A stretch of DNA of 64,000 bases, taken from Chitinophagaceae bacterium (lineage in GTDB: Bacteria; Bacteroidota; Bacteroidia; Chitinophagales; Chitinophagaceae). Positions 1 through 9,176 of this stretch are shown one piece after another (position 1 is the first letter of the stretch; every line of letters starts with the position of its first letter). The notes beneath the pieces were generated by a model, which did not search any database, was not told the DNA's origin, and worked only from the letters and a program-made list of their open reading frames with translations. Location: the NCBI GenBank assembly GCA_022843585.1, contig JALHNJ010000006.1:124001-188000 (forward strand), given 5' to 3'. Both the position numbers and the translations under genes were made by a program.

Positions 1-2023
1 ATGCTTTTACATCTGCGAAAGTTACAGGTAATGGATTTTGATCGATAGCTGTATTACCCAAAGCAAACGGACTAAATACAGTAACCGCAGTTCTGGTAAC
101 AGAACCTGTAACCTGTGTACCAGCTCCTGTACCAGCATGTGTATCCCAGCTGGTACCATTAAAATGAGCAAGAGTTACTGCTGCAGGTAGCGTAACATAA
201 TTGCCAGTACCGCAACCACTATTACTAAACCAGTTTACTGTTACATTGATGGAGTTATCATTATTATCATCGTTTGTTTCATCTAAAATCCAGTATTCGC
301 AATTACTTACATTGTATAAACCTGGAGAAGTAATGCCGCCCAAAGCTGTTGCACTGGCTCTTCTATACTCTGCCTGGAATGCATCAACAGCATTGTCTGG
401 AGCTGAGATGGCTATTGGTGAATACATACCTGCATCTCCCACAGGGAAAGTGAAGGCCGCATTACCGGTTTTACGAATTGGCCCATCAATATGCGATGCA
501 GTAGAACCACCGCCAGGTATTGTACCGGTAGAAGTGATTAAAAGAAGACCATTTGAAGAAGCTGTATTTACTACACCATCTGTCAAAGTCATTACACCAG
601 TTACTGTAATATCTCTTGAAAGAGTAACACCTGCAACACTTGAATTGTTGATAGTAACAGCACCAAATGTAGTTGGCTGAGTACCACCAATATCTTGAGC
701 TGAAGAACCATTAAAATTTATAACAGTTGTACCCGGAGTAAATGTACCAGTGCTATTTTTAATCCAATTTCCGGTAATGCTTAAAGTATTTCCATTAGCT
801 AATGTAAACGGTGCGTTGGCAGAAATAGTGAGGTTACCGCTTAAAGTACGGTTACCGCCAAGTGTCCATGTTTTGGTACCAGTAGAATTGGAGATGGTAA
901 GATTTTTATAATCTGTTCTATCGGTAACTGTCTGTGCTGCACCAGCATTATACTCAATGGTAGAATTTGCGCCTAGTGTTATAGTAGGGTTATTATTAGA
1001 ATTAATTGCAGTGGTAGTGAGGCCTGAGAAACCTTGTGCATCTGTAGTTTGAAATGTTCCATCAATGTTTACGGATTTAGTACCTCCGCCACCGCCAAAA
1101 GATACTTGACCGCCGCCAGCATTCATTGTTGAACCTGCACCCACTGAAAGTGTTTTTGTACCTGTACCAAATGTAATTGCATTACCTCCCGAATTAAACA
1201 AACTTCCTGAAGTAATATTTCCAACCAAAAGATTATTTGCAAGATTTGTAGTTGTTATTGCAGCTCCTAGTGTAGCACCTGCTGCATTTGTGTTGTTTAT
1301 CGCAAGGTTATTGTATGTATATTGAGTAACATTAATAGTTTGAGCTGAGCTTCCATTATAATTAACTGTTCCTGTACCTCGTGTAAAAAAACCAAAATTG
1401 GGACTTGCCATAAACGTACCACCAACATTTAAAGTTCCTGCCCCAGAGAAAACAATTCCTGTCTCACCACCAGCACCTTGAATATTTCCACTACAAGTAA
1501 TGTTACCTGAAACAGTAACGCTTCCTGAAGAGATAGTAACTTGTGTCCGTCTATTTGTACTACCTAAATTGCCAGCAATGGGGTTAAGTGCAATAGATCC
1601 ACAAGTTAAACTTCCTGCACCAACACTTAATATTGTTGCCTGATTTCCAGAATTAGCAGTTGTTCCGTTCATTGTAACAGCACCAGTTACAGTTAAAGCA
1701 TTCGTGCCTGTGAATGTAAGGTTCGTATTGTCAGTTCCGGCCGCAAACACTAATGTCCCAATATCATTTACGGGGCTTGCATTAAGTGTAATATCATGTG
1801 TGTTCCTGATTGTAACGGTTGCTGGAGACGCTAACTCCCCTGGATATCCTTGCAACGCAGTAGGAGTCGCCCAAACTTCTGGCCCTACCGAGTTCAATAT
1901 TTGCCATGTCCCTAAAGTAGCCCAGTTACCAGTACCATTGGAACGATAATCACCAACAGCTTGCGCCGTTGCAAAAAAATGGATGCCCATTACAGCCATC
2001 ACAATAAGTAAAATCTTTTTCAT
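1..2023 (-). CDS. Secreted beta-strand-repeat adhesin, type IX secretion style (C-terminus cut off by window edge)
   Basis: Reading the minus strand from an ATG at 2023 gives 674 codons with no stop to the window edge. Residues 1-21 form a signal peptide (MKKILLIVMAVMG, ending near ATAQA). The rest is Gly/Thr/Asn/Ser-rich beta-strand sequence. Three internal repeats of the form (V/I)x(Y/F)N(G/A)(S/A)(S/A)AQxI...NLxIxN lie at about residues 219-244, 356-379 and 434-460. A segment with HIDGPIRKTG (511-520) and FPVGD is followed by PFALGN and LPVTFADVKA at the edge. In Bacteroidota surface proteins LPVTF-type sequence usually comes shortly before a type IX C-terminal sorting domain, which would lie outside the window. 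The inferred role is cell-surface adhesion or matrix; no enzymatic motif is seen. Open frames on the opposite strand here are antisense shadows. Confidence 0.8.
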   Translation of the reverse strand, partial: MKKILLIVMAVMGIHFFATAQAVGDYRSNGTGNWATLGTWQILNSVGPEVWATPTALQGYPGELASPATVTIRNTHDITLNASPVNDIGTLVFAAGTDNTNLTFTGTNALTVTGAVTMNGTTANSGNQATILSVGAGSLTCGSIALNPIAGNLGSTNRRTQVTISSGSVTVSGNITCSGNIQGAGGETGIVFSGAGTLNVGGTFMASPNFGFFTRGTGTVNYNGSSAQTINVTQYTYNNLAINNTNAAGATLGAAITTTNLANNLLVGNITSGSLFNSGGNAITFGTGTKTLSVGAGSTMNAGGGQVSFGGGGGTKSVNIDGTFQTTDAQGFSGLTTTAINSNNNPTITLGANSTIEYNAGAAQTVTDRTDYKNLTISNSTGTKTWTLGGNRTLSGNLTISANAPFTLANGNTLSITGNWIKNSTGTFTPGTTVINFNGSSAQDIGGTQPTTFGAVTINNSSVAGVTLSRDITVTGVMTLTDGVVNTASSNGLLLITSTGTIPGGGSTASHIDGPIRKTGNAAFTFPVGDAGMYSPIAISAPDNAVDAFQAEYRRASATALGGITSPGLYNVSNCEYWILDETNDDNNDNSINVTVNWFSNSGCGTGNYVTLPAAVTLAHFNGTSWDTHAGTGAGTQVTGSVTRTAVTVFSPFALGNTAIDQNPLPVTFADVKA

Positions 2024-2240
2024 GCTCTCGAGTTTTAGTTTTAAAAAGGTTTCGATACGGTTGTGGTTTTACAAAAGAGGATTTTACTGGCGGTCTTCAA
2101 GGGGAGAATGGATATATATTTTGGTTACAATGCACAATAACAAATTGTACAAATGCCTATGGTTTCAATCTTTGTTTTTTTGAAATGGGTCTGTGGTCTT
2201 TACCGACGGATTTTGGAGGATAGCTTTTTGCTATGGAGAC

Positions 2241-2272
2241 CAAATATAATAGGCGGGGTTTATACTTGCAAG
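2241..2272 (-). promoter_or_regulatory. Candidate Bacteroidota promoter of the adhesin gene
   Basis: On the minus strand CTTG (2272-2269), a 20-nt spacer and TATATTTG (2248-2241) match the Bacteroidota -33/-7 pattern TTTG/N19-21/TAnnTTTG. It would give a leader of about 210 nt before the ATG at 2023. A small hairpin (ATAGC, five T, GCTAT) lies just downstream. The rest of the 338-bp gap 2024-2361 shows no gene. Confidence 0.5.
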
Positions 2273-2319
2273 TTTTTACAGGAATTTTTACTGGACTAAC
2301 ATAGTATTTTTACGAGTCT

Positions 2320-2355
2320 GCCTTTAAAAAGGCTAAATAACTTGATTAAAGTTAT
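2320..2355 (-). terminator. Weak hairpin pair downstream of uvrA
   Basis: Two short perfect inverted repeats follow the uvrA stop: ATAACTT/AAGTTAT (2337-2343 and 2349-2355) and GCCTTT/AAAGGC (2320-2325 and 2328-2333). Neither is followed by a clean T-run on the minus strand, so termination is only a possibility. Confidence 0.3.
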
Positions 2356-2361
2356 CTGTTG

Positions 2362-5298
2362 TTAAAGGTATTTTGCAGTATGGCTTTCCTTTTTCTTTTT
2401 TAAATCTGCGGGTTTGCCGGCAAAAACAAGATTGCCGCCGGCATCCCCTGCTTCGGGGCCAAGGTCTATTACCCAATCTGCACTTTTAATTACATCTGTA
2501 TTATGTTCTATTACTAAAATAGAATGTCCCTGTTCTATTAAGGCATTAAAGGAGGCGAGTAATTTTTTTATATCATTAAAATGAAGGCCGGTTGTTGGCT
2601 CATCAAAAATGAAAAGTATCTTATTGTTAGCCCTGCCCTTTCCAAGAAAGGATGCCAGCTTTACCCGTTGTGCTTCACCGCCCGATAAAGTATCCGACGA
2701 TTGACCAAGCTTTACATAACCAAGACCTACATCGCTCAATGGTTGAATGGCTTTTGCTAAATTTTTTTCATCATAGAAAAAATCAATCGCTTCATCCACA
2801 CTCATCTCCAGCACATCATAAATACTTTTATCATTATATTTTACTTCCAGCACTTCTTCCTTAAATCGTTTTCCTCCGCATGATTCGCAGGTAAGATGTA
2901 CATCTGCCAGAAATTGCATCTCTACCACCTGTTCGCCTTCGCCTTTGCAGGTATCGCATCTTCCTCCATCCACATTAAAAGAAAAATGTTTGGGTTGAAA
3001 GCCCCGCATCTTACTCAGCGGTTGCCTGGCATATAAGTCTCTTATTTCATCGTATGCTTTTATGTAGGTAACCGGGTTACTTCTTGATGATTTGCCAATA
3101 GGGTTTTGATCCACCATTTCTATCTGCCCAATGCTATCTATATCACCTTTTAATTGTTTATGAAAACCGATCTTATCGCCAAACTCTCCTTTAATTTTTC
3201 GTAAAGCAGGAGCCAATATTTGTTTTACCAATGTTGTTTTTCCACTACCGCTTACACCACTTACTACGCACAATACATTCAATGGAAACTCAACCGTAAT
3301 GTTTTTTAAATTATTATGTCTTGCTCCTTCTACGATAATGGAGCTATTCCATTTGCGAACATTTTTTGGCGGATCGATTGTTAAATCCCCATTTAAATAT
3401 TTTCCCGTAAGGCTCATCGGGTTTGAAATAATTTCATCGTAATCACCTTCAGCTACAACTTCACCCCCAAGATGGGATGCCAGCGGTCCCATATCAATTA
3501 TATGATCGGCTTCCCGCATCATCATTTCATCATGCTCAACCACCACCACTGTATTGCCCAAGTCTCTTAATTCTTTCAACACCTGTATAAGGTTAGCCGT
3601 ATCTCTTGAATGAAGACCAATGGATGGTTCATCCAAAATATATAAGGAGTTGGTGAGATTACTTCCCAAGCTTCTTGTTAATTGTATACGCTGGCTTTCT
3701 CCACCGCTTAATGAATTGGCCAAACGGCTGAGTGTTAAATAACCAAGGCCCACTTTTAATAATGTATCAAGACGGTTATTTAATTCAATAAAAATTCTTT
3801 TACCTACTTCTTTATCATGTGCACTCAGTTTTTTTTCTACTGAATCAAACCAAACTTTCAGATCCTTTACCGGCATACTGCTCAATTCACCGATATTCTT
3901 TCCATTCACCTGTACATACAACGCTTCCTTGCGAAGACGATAGCCATTACAATCGGGGCAATCTGTGCGGCCCCGATAACGACTTAACATTACCCTATAC
4001 TGAACTTTGTACAATTGAGATTCTACATCTTTAAAAAAATCATTGATACCCATTACCCCATCGCTGCCTTCCCATAATTGTTTGTATTGTTTGTCTGTAA
4101 GATCAGCAACGGGTTTATGCACCGGAAAATTGAATTGCTTTGCTCCTTTTATAAAATTCTGACGCCACCAATCCATCTTCTCTCCTTTCCAGGGAGCAAC
4201 AGCAGCATCATACACACTTAGTCTTCTATCGGGAATAACGAGATCCGGATCAATGCCCAACACCTGTGAAAAACCTTCGCAAGTAGGGCAGGCACCAAAC
4301 GGATTATTGAAAGAAAATAAATTCGGCTGCGGTTCTTCAAATTGCATTCCGTCCAGTTCAAAGCGGTTGTTGAAGTGGAGGAGTCTCGAGTCCGAAGTCG
4401 GGGGTCGGGAGACAGAGTCTTTAGACCGCTTCTTTCCCGACTCTTGATTAACGACTCCAGACTCAGTCTGTACTTCAATATACACATCACCTTCTCCTTC
4501 ATAAAATGCGGTACCAACAGAATCACTTATCCGGTGTTTATCATCTTCATCAAATTCTTTTACTACAATTCTATCAATAAGAATATGTGTTATTTTTTTT
4601 GTCTTTAATTCTTTATCTGTTAACTCTAATAACTCTTCTATCCGATGAACGACTCCCGGCTCCTGACTACCGGCTCCTGACTCCCGACTCTTGACTCCCA
4701 TCTCACGACTATAGACTCTGGAGAAACCTTTCTGCACCAAAATATTCAACTCTTCTTTAATATCACGGTTTTTATGTTGTTTGAATGTGGCAAGAATAAA
4801 AACCTTATCTCCTTCTTTCAACTTCATTATTGCATTTAACACATCCGTTACATCATCCTTCTTTACTTGTTTTCCAGAAATGGGTGATATCGTTTTTCCG
4901 ATCCTGGCAAAAAGTAACCGCAGGTAATCATAAATTTCCGTCATACTGCCTACCGTACTGCGGGGAGTTCTTGTAATTACCTTTTGCTCGATGGCAATGG
5001 CGGGGCAAAGACCTTTGATAAAGTCCACATCTGGCTTATTCATCCGGTTCAAAAACTGGCGGGCATAAGCACTCAGGCTTTCAGCATATCTGCGCTGCCC
5101 TTCGGCGTATAAAGTATCAATTGTAAGTGATGATTTGCCTGAACCAGACACTCCTGTAACAACTATTAATTTGTTCCTTGGAATTTCTACGGTAACATTC
5201 TTTAAATTATGTACCCGGGCCCCTTTGATAAGGATATTTTCTGCGGAAATTACGGTCTTCGATTTGGCGGGATTTTTCCCTTTTATTGTTTTTTCCAT
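2362..5298 (-). CDS. uvrA: Excinuclease ABC subunit A
   Basis: UvrA is the DNA-damage recognition ATPase of nucleotide excision repair. It works as a dimer and loads UvrB on lesions. This 978-aa protein has two ABC cassettes: Walker [11 protein letters not shown] near the N-terminus and [10 protein letters not shown] in the second half, with LSGGESQR and LSGGEAQR signatures. Zinc-binding cysteine sets are visible (CPTC with CPDC; CDTC with CESC). It is slightly longer than the usual 940-960 aa because two low-complexity segments rich in S, R, E, G and D interrupt the region between the first Walker A and the first signature. They are encoded by heptanucleotide tandem arrays at 4651-4720 and 4381-4466. 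The reading frame stays open through both. The ATG at 5298 lies 12 nt below a TACCTTTG -7 box. Confidence 0.97.
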   Translation of the reverse strand: MEKTIKGKNPAKSKTVISAENILIKGARVHNLKNVTVEIPRNKLIVVTGVSGSGKSSLTIDTLYAEGQRRYAESLSAYARQFLNRMNKPDVDFIKGLCPAIAIEQKVITRTPRSTVGSMTEIYDYLRLLFARIGKTISPISGKQVKKDDVTDVLNAIMKLKEGDKVFILATFKQHKNRDIKEELNILVQKGFSRVYSREMGVKSRESGAGSQEPGVVHRIEELLELTDKELKTKKITHILIDRIVVKEFDEDDKHRISDSVGTAFYEGEGDVYIEVQTESGVVNQESGKKRSKDSVSRPPTSDSRLLHFNNRFELDGMQFEEPQPNLFSFNNPFGACPTCEGFSQVLGIDPDLVIPDRRLSVYDAAVAPWKGEKMDWWRQNFIKGAKQFNFPVHKPVADLTDKQYKQLWEGSDGVMGINDFFKDVESQLYKVQYRVMLSRYRGRTDCPDCNGYRLRKEALYVQVNGKNIGELSSMPVKDLKVWFDSVEKKLSAHDKEVGKRIFIELNNRLDTLLKVGLGYLTLSRLANSLSGGESQRIQLTRSLGSNLTNSLYILDEPSIGLHSRDTANLIQVLKELRDLGNTVVVVEHDEMMMREADHIIDMGPLASHLGGEVVAEGDYDEIISNPMSLTGKYLNGDLTIDPPKNVRKWNSSIIVEGARHNNLKNITVEFPLNVLCVVSGVSGSGKTTLVKQILAPALRKIKGEFGDKIGFHKQLKGDIDSIGQIEMVDQNPIGKSSRSNPVTYIKAYDEIRDLYARQPLSKMRGFQPKHFSFNVDGGRCDTCKGEGEQVVEMQFLADVHLTCESCGGKRFKEEVLEVKYNDKSIYDVLEMSVDEAIDFFYDEKNLAKAIQPLSDVGLGYVKLGQSSDTLSGGEAQRVKLASFLGKGRANNKILFIFDEPTTGLHFNDIKKLLASFNALIEQGHSILVIEHNTDVIKSADWVIDLGPEAGDAGGNLVFAGKPADLKKKKESHTAKYL
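4381..4415. repeat. Heptanucleotide tandem array in uvrA (GAGTC orientation)
   Basis: Five consecutive 7-nt units in register: GAGTCTC, GAGTCCG, AAGTCGG, GGGTCGG, GAGACAG. They encode part of a Ser/Arg/Asp-rich insertion in UvrA. The array lies 23 nt from an array of opposite orientation (4439-4466); GTCGGGA and TCCCGAC can pair across the gap. Confidence 0.75.
4439..4466. repeat. Heptanucleotide tandem array in uvrA (GACTC orientation)
   Basis: Four units in register: GACTCTT, GATTAAC, GACTCCA, GACTCAG. The units are the reverse complement in kind of those at 4381-4415, so together the two arrays form an imperfect inverted pair inside the uvrA coding sequence. Confidence 0.65.
4651..4720. 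repeat. Ten-unit heptanucleotide tandem array inside uvrA
   Basis: Ten consecutive 7-nt units in unbroken register: GACTCCC, GGCTCCT, GACTACC, GGCTCCT, GACTCCC, GACTCTT, GACTCCC, ATCTCAC, GACTATA, GACTCTG. Read on the minus strand they encode a Ser/Arg/Glu/Gly segment (contains [12 protein letters not shown]). The period of seven is not a codon multiple, so the amino-acid pattern repeats only every 21 nt. Confidence 0.85.
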
Positions 5299-5309
5299 TA
5301 TTTGTATTG

Positions 5310-5317
5310 CAAAGGTA
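5310..5317 (-). promoter_or_regulatory. Candidate -7 box of uvrA
   Basis: TACCTTTG on the minus strand matches TAnnTTTG and lies 12 nt before the uvrA ATG. No convincing -33 element at the expected distance was found, so this is a partial match only. Confidence 0.4.
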
Positions 5318-5540
5318 AAGCCTTACTGGGCTTGATTTTAAAGCAAAACTCTTAACATTTTCTTAGCACCCTAAACTACAGTTTGCCTTCACAAATGTTT
5401 GGCAATTTGATGAAAAGGTCTATTTTTAATTTCCAATATATCCAAAAAATGAAAAACTTAAAATTTAACCCGCCTATCGCCTAAACTTCTACATCACTTT
5501 TTTCCGAATTAATCAAAGCCAATATCCATTTGAATTGCTG

Positions 5541-5553
5541 TGGCATTATGCCA
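5541..5553. promoter_or_regulatory. Inverted repeat upstream of the sigma factor gene
   Basis: TGGCAT-T-ATGCCA is a perfect 6-bp inverted repeat centred 34 bp before the ATG at 5581. It could be an operator for the sigma factor gene. No TAnnTTTG box was found near it. The remaining sequence of the gap 5299-5580 is AT-rich and holds no gene. Confidence 0.3.
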
Positions 5554-5580
5554 TGCAAACAAACCTAAACTGTAGGAGTT

Positions 5581-6162
5581 ATGAAAGCATTTATCAAACA
5601 AACTGATCATGAATTAATCCATCTGTTTACAGAAGGAAACCTTGATGCCCTTGAAGCATTGGTGCTTCGGCATAAGGATAAGTTATATACCTCTATTTTG
5701 TTCCTGGTAAAGGACAAGTACCTGGCAGAAGATATTTTCCAGGACGCCTTTATCCGCATTATAGATACCATGCGTGGCGGACGCTATACGGAAGAAGGGA
5801 AGTTTTTGCCCTGGGCTATGCGTATTGCACATAACCTTTGTGTAGATCATTTCCGTAAAGTGAAAAGAACGCCAACAATCCGCACAGGTGATGATAAAGA
5901 TATTTTTGAAGTATTGAATTTTTCGGAAGACAGTGCAGAAACAGTAATGATGAGAAGACAAAGTCATGACAGAGTTCGTGACATGTTACAAAGCCTGCCA
6001 GAAGATCAAAGAGAAGTTATTATATTGCGTCATTACGCAGATATGAGCTTCAAGGAAATTGCGGCAGCAACTAATTGCAGTATTAACACCGCCTTGGGCA
6101 GAATGAGATATGGATTGATTAATTTGCGTAAACTAATGACACAAAAACAGATTGCTTTATAA
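5581..6162 (+). CDS. ECF-type RNA polymerase sigma factor
   Basis: A 193-aa sigma-70 family protein of the extracytoplasmic-function class, which redirects RNA polymerase to alternative promoters. Region 2 covers about residues 20-95 (LAEDIFQDAFIRI and the following WAMRIAHNLCVDHFRK). Region 4 covers about 128-187 (LPEDQREVIILRHYADMSF, then helix-turn-helix KEIAAATNCSINTALGRM). Region 3 is absent, as expected for the class. No anti-sigma factor gene is adjacent: the next gene lies convergently across a terminator. The target regulon cannot be read from the sequence. An inverted repeat sits about 30 bp upstream of the start. Confidence 0.92.
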   Translation: MKAFIKQTDHELIHLFTEGNLDALEALVLRHKDKLYTSILFLVKDKYLAEDIFQDAFIRIIDTMRGGRYTEEGKFLPWAMRIAHNLCVDHFRKVKRTPTIRTGDDKDIFEVLNFSEDSAETVMMRRQSHDRVRDMLQSLPEDQREVIILRHYADMSFKEIAAATNCSINTALGRMRYGLINLRKLMTQKQIAL

Positions 6163-6265
6163 GCTCTTGTCATTCTGTATCTCCATCCGGAGTAAAACGA
6201 ATTCCCTAATCAGAATTTTGTTTGCTTGCCATACCGGAAGGCTGGTACAGAATGACACCAAATTG

Positions 6266-6305
6266 AAAAAGCCCCGTCTCGTATAAAACGTTACGGGGCT
6301 TTTTT
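6266..6305. terminator. Bidirectional rho-independent terminator
   Basis: AAAAAGCCCCGT (6266-6277) pairs with ACGGGGCTTTTTT (6293-6305). The stem has A and T tracts on both sides, so it can terminate the sigma factor gene (+) and the dsbD-like gene (-), which converge here. Confidence 0.9.
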
Positions 6306-6322
6306 ATGCTGCTATTTCAATT

Positions 6323-8296
6323 TTATTTTTTCTGCTTTGCAAATGTTTCCAATCCGCAGATAAGCCAATCTGCAAATTCTGCCGGATCCGGTGTATAATA
6401 TTTTGTCTTCGTTAATAAAACCTGCTCCGGATTAATAATTGCATATTGCGGTTGAGAGGTAGCACCAAAATTTTCTATCTGGAAGGTTGACCACTTATCT
6501 CCTACTGATACAATTGATTTTTCTGTTCCGTTTGATAGCATTACTATTCGCTGCTCCGTCAATGGTAAGTTCTTTTTTTCGTCTACATATAGTGACACTA
6601 CAATAAATTCATTTCGCATCAGGCTATCCACCACTTTATCCGGCCATGCCTTTTCTTCCATTCTTCGACAGTTAACACATGCCCAGCCGGTAAAGTCAAT
6701 CAACACTGGTTTGTTCTGTTCTTTTGCCAGCTTTAATGCGCCATCATAATCATTATGAATGGGCTCAAAAACACCTGACTGTCCTTTTTCATTATTATAA
6801 ACGCTATACGTTCTGGGAGGCGGAAAACCACTGATCAATTTAAGATCGGCAGCTTTTGTATTGGTAAGACCCGGAATAAGATAGATAGTGATGGATGCAA
6901 AGAGAACAATAAAGGCAATCCTTACGAAGGAGAATTTCTTTACCGGTGAGCTGTGTCCAATTCTTAATTTACCTAACAAGTATAAAACAGTCAGTAAACC
7001 TATTAACACCCATAGACCGATAAATATTTCCCTTTTTAAAAGCCCCCATTGTTTTACGAGGTCTGCGTTGGAAAGAAACTTCACTGCTAATGCCAATTCC
7101 AAAAAACCGAGTACCACTTTTACATCCGTCATCCAACCGCCAGATTTTGGCAAGGATTGAAGCCAATGCGGAAACATTGCAAACAAAGCAAATGGCAATC
7201 CGAGTGCAATACCAAAGCCGGCCGCACCAACAGTAAGCGGCCATGCCCCCTGGTCAGCAACACCTACTAATAAAGTTCCCAAAATTGGACCCGTACAAGA
7301 AAATGAAACAATGGCTAATGTAGCTGCCATGAAAAAGATTCCGCCAATATTTCCCAGGCCAGATTTAGAGTCCATTTTGTTTGCTAATCCTGCAGGTAAA
7401 CCAATTTCAAACAAGCCAAAAAAAGAAAGCGCAAAAAAAACAAAGATGGCAAAGAAGGCTATATTAAGCCAAACATTGGTAGAGATGTTATTGAATATCT
7501 CCGGGCTGATGGCTTTGCCTGCCACATGAAAGGGTAATGTAATAAGTATGTAAATCAGGAAAATAAAAGTACCATATAAAATAGCATTGCCAACTCCACT
7601 TTTTTTACCGGCAGATTTTTTAGTAAAGAAGGTTACCGTTACCGGAATCATTGGGAAAACACAAGGTGTAAGTAAAGCTATTAAACCACCTAACAAACCC
7701 AGAAAGAAAATAGTCAGCAAACTCTTGTCTTTTGTGCCATCATCACCACAAGGGCTTACCGGGTTATTAATATCAATGGAAGCCACTTTGGCCTGCCATG
7801 TTGATTCTACTCCATCTTCCATAGGAACGGTAAAGAAAAAAGTTGCTGCAGGGTAAAACTCATCTGCCTTTCCGTAGGTATAATACAAAGTGCCAGAAAG
7901 TTTCGCCGGCACCGTACCGCTAATCTCAATAACAGTTTTCCATTCAACTGCTGTTTCATATACACTAACCTTAGTATTTTCAAAAATTGCACTGCTAATT
8001 TCTGTTGGCTTTGTTTGCAACGCAAAATCACCTTGCTGTACTATGGAGGAGTCGGCAAATTTTAACTCGGTAGTTTTTATTTCCAGTAATACCTGGTTGG
8101 GAGCATATAACTGCCAGCCGCCACTGATTGTTCCGGAAAAGCTGAGTTCATATTTTCCTTCATCTAATTTCTTGCTGATAACTTTCCAATCTTTTATAGC
8201 ACCCAAACTATCTTGTGCAAGCACAGAGCCAATACCCAGGAAGACCGTACAAAAAAAAGCAAGTATCTTTTTTACAGTTAGCATTGATATTCTCAT
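6323..8296 (-). CDS. dsbD: DsbD-type thiol:disulfide reductase lacking the N-domain cysteines
   Basis: A 657-aa inner-membrane protein of the DsbD family, which carries electrons from cytoplasmic thioredoxin to the periplasm. Order: signal peptide (about 1-28), DsbD-N-like beta domain (about 30-160), transmembrane domain with about eight helices (about 193-470) holding the two conserved redox cysteines Cys212 (LLTPCVFPM) and Cys334 (SFSCTGP), then a thioredoxin-like domain with Cys540-Val-Asn-Cys543. In the N-domain the segment YYTYGKADEFYP aligns with the E. coli active-site loop, but Tyr141 and Phe147 stand where the two cysteines should be. The small gene upstream, 61 nt away on the same strand, is a free DsbD-N domain that keeps a cysteine pair. 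The start may be Met5 (8284) rather than Met1, since MLTVKK is a more typical signal start. Confidence 0.9.
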   Translation of the reverse strand: MRISMLTVKKILAFFCTVFLGIGSVLAQDSLGAIKDWKVISKKLDEGKYELSFSGTISGGWQLYAPNQVLLEIKTTELKFADSSIVQQGDFALQTKPTEISSAIFENTKVSVYETAVEWKTVIEISGTVPAKLSGTLYYTYGKADEFYPAATFFFTVPMEDGVESTWQAKVASIDINNPVSPCGDDGTKDKSLLTIFFLGLLGGLIALLTPCVFPMIPVTVTFFTKKSAGKKSGVGNAILYGTFIFLIYILITLPFHVAGKAISPEIFNNISTNVWLNIAFFAIFVFFALSFFGLFEIGLPAGLANKMDSKSGLGNIGGIFFMAATLAIVSFSCTGPILGTLLVGVADQGAWPLTVGAAGFGIALGLPFALFAMFPHWLQSLPKSGGWMTDVKVVLGFLELALAVKFLSNADLVKQWGLLKREIFIGLWVLIGLLTVLYLLGKLRIGHSSPVKKFSFVRIAFIVLFASITIYLIPGLTNTKAADLKLISGFPPPRTYSVYNNEKGQSGVFEPIHNDYDGALKLAKEQNKPVLIDFTGWACVNCRRMEEKAWPDKVVDSLMRNEFIVVSLYVDEKKNLPLTEQRIVMLSNGTEKSIVSVGDKWSTFQIENFGATSQPQYAIINPEQVLLTKTKYYTPDPAEFADWLICGLETFAKQKK

Positions 8297-8357
8297 TTAA
8301 AAAACAAACGAGTCCATTTAAGAACTCGTTATATGTAAAATTATTTTTGTTCCCCGT

Positions 8358-8810
8358 TTATGTTAGCGGTACAGAAAAACTAACTTTTTTTGGCGGCAAA
8401 CATTTTTTATCATCACAGGTTTGATACTCTACAGTTCCTGAAAAGTTGGTTTTTACCTTCCCTTTCATTTTTATTTTCTGTACAAAATTAACCGTGTTTG
8501 AATACTGATGAGCGGATATGCCTAAAGCTGCATCTTTCATTACTTCCATTTTACCCACCTCTTTAACTTTACCATCCAGACTAAATAAAGGATTGGGATT
8601 AATTACAAATTCTGTTGGATCAATGATTGCGTCTGCCGGCTGCTTTTGAGAATATAAGTGCCACTTATTTTGTATAGTGGCCTTCATATGAATCTCATAG
8701 TTCTTATCATCAATTTTCTTGGCAGTAAATGTCCATGTTACAGGATTTAATTGAGCCTGGCTCATAAGAGTGGTGGCCAAAATCACTGTTATAAATAATA
8801 ATTTCTTCAT
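8358..8810 (-). CDS. Secreted free-standing DsbD N-terminal-domain protein
   Basis: A 150-aa exported protein: signal peptide residues 1-19 (ends MSQAQ), then one immunoglobulin-like domain of the DsbD-N type. The motif CDDKKCLPP (Cys132 and Cys137) follows YQT, as in the active-site loop of E. coli DsbD-N (YQ-G-C...C-YPP). It lies directly upstream of the large dsbD-like gene on the same strand and probably in one operon. The two proteins look complementary: the large one lost these cysteines and the small one has them. It probably receives electrons from the CVNC thioredoxin domain and passes them to periplasmic substrates; that transfer is inferred, not seen. Confidence 0.8.
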   Translation of the reverse strand: MKKLLFITVILATTLMSQAQLNPVTWTFTAKKIDDKNYEIHMKATIQNKWHLYSQKQPADAIIDPTEFVINPNPLFSLDGKVKEVGKMEVMKDAALGISAHQYSNTVNFVQKIKMKGKVKTNFSGTVEYQTCDDKKCLPPKKVSFSVPLT

Positions 8811-8836
8811 TTGTTTATTTGGTTAATTCATGTACG

Positions 8837-8917
8837 CAAAAATCCTGCTTTTGTGTATTCCAATCTGTTAAAGTATTGAATATGCAAATTTACATATCAA
8901 AATCCTGATTTTTTGTA
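8837..8917. promoter_or_regulatory. Two copies of a dyad motif around a -7 box upstream of the dsbD operon
   Basis: CAAAAATCCTGCTTTTGTGTA-like sequence at 8837-8857 and a near copy at 8898-8917 share the form CAAAA-tCCTG-TTTT-TGTA, each a weak dyad. Between them, on the minus strand, TAAATTTG (8892-8885) is a perfect TAnnTTTG -7 box about 75 nt before the ATG at 8810. The arrangement looks like an operator pair. The rest of the 366-bp gap 8811-9176 shows no gene. Confidence 0.35.
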
Positions 8918-9176
8918 TGGAATATGACAAAACCCGTCAATTTAAGGATAAGTAGGTTTTGGAGCTGTACAGGTTGCTATAGGATAGCTTTTGAGCCCTG
9001 TTTGATAAAATTATATTCTCTGACGGTCATTTTTCTACACTCACTCTTTATCCGTAACAAATACAAGTTATAAAGGTAAAAGAGTATGATGCCGCACCTC
9101 CTTTGGCTTTTAGCCCCCCAATCTGCTGATTGTCCCTAAGAATAATGACCAAGAAGAGAAAGAATGCTACTCAATT

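Noticed and set aside
201-680. Open frame of 159 codons on the plus strand (also 1704-1949 and 1983-2183)
   Set aside because: Antisense to the adhesin gene, whose minus-strand frame has a signal peptide, internal repeats and a promoter; the plus-strand translations show no protein-like pattern.
4651-4720. Possible CRISPR array
   Set aside because: Units are 7 nt with no spacers and lie inside uvrA; there are no cas genes.
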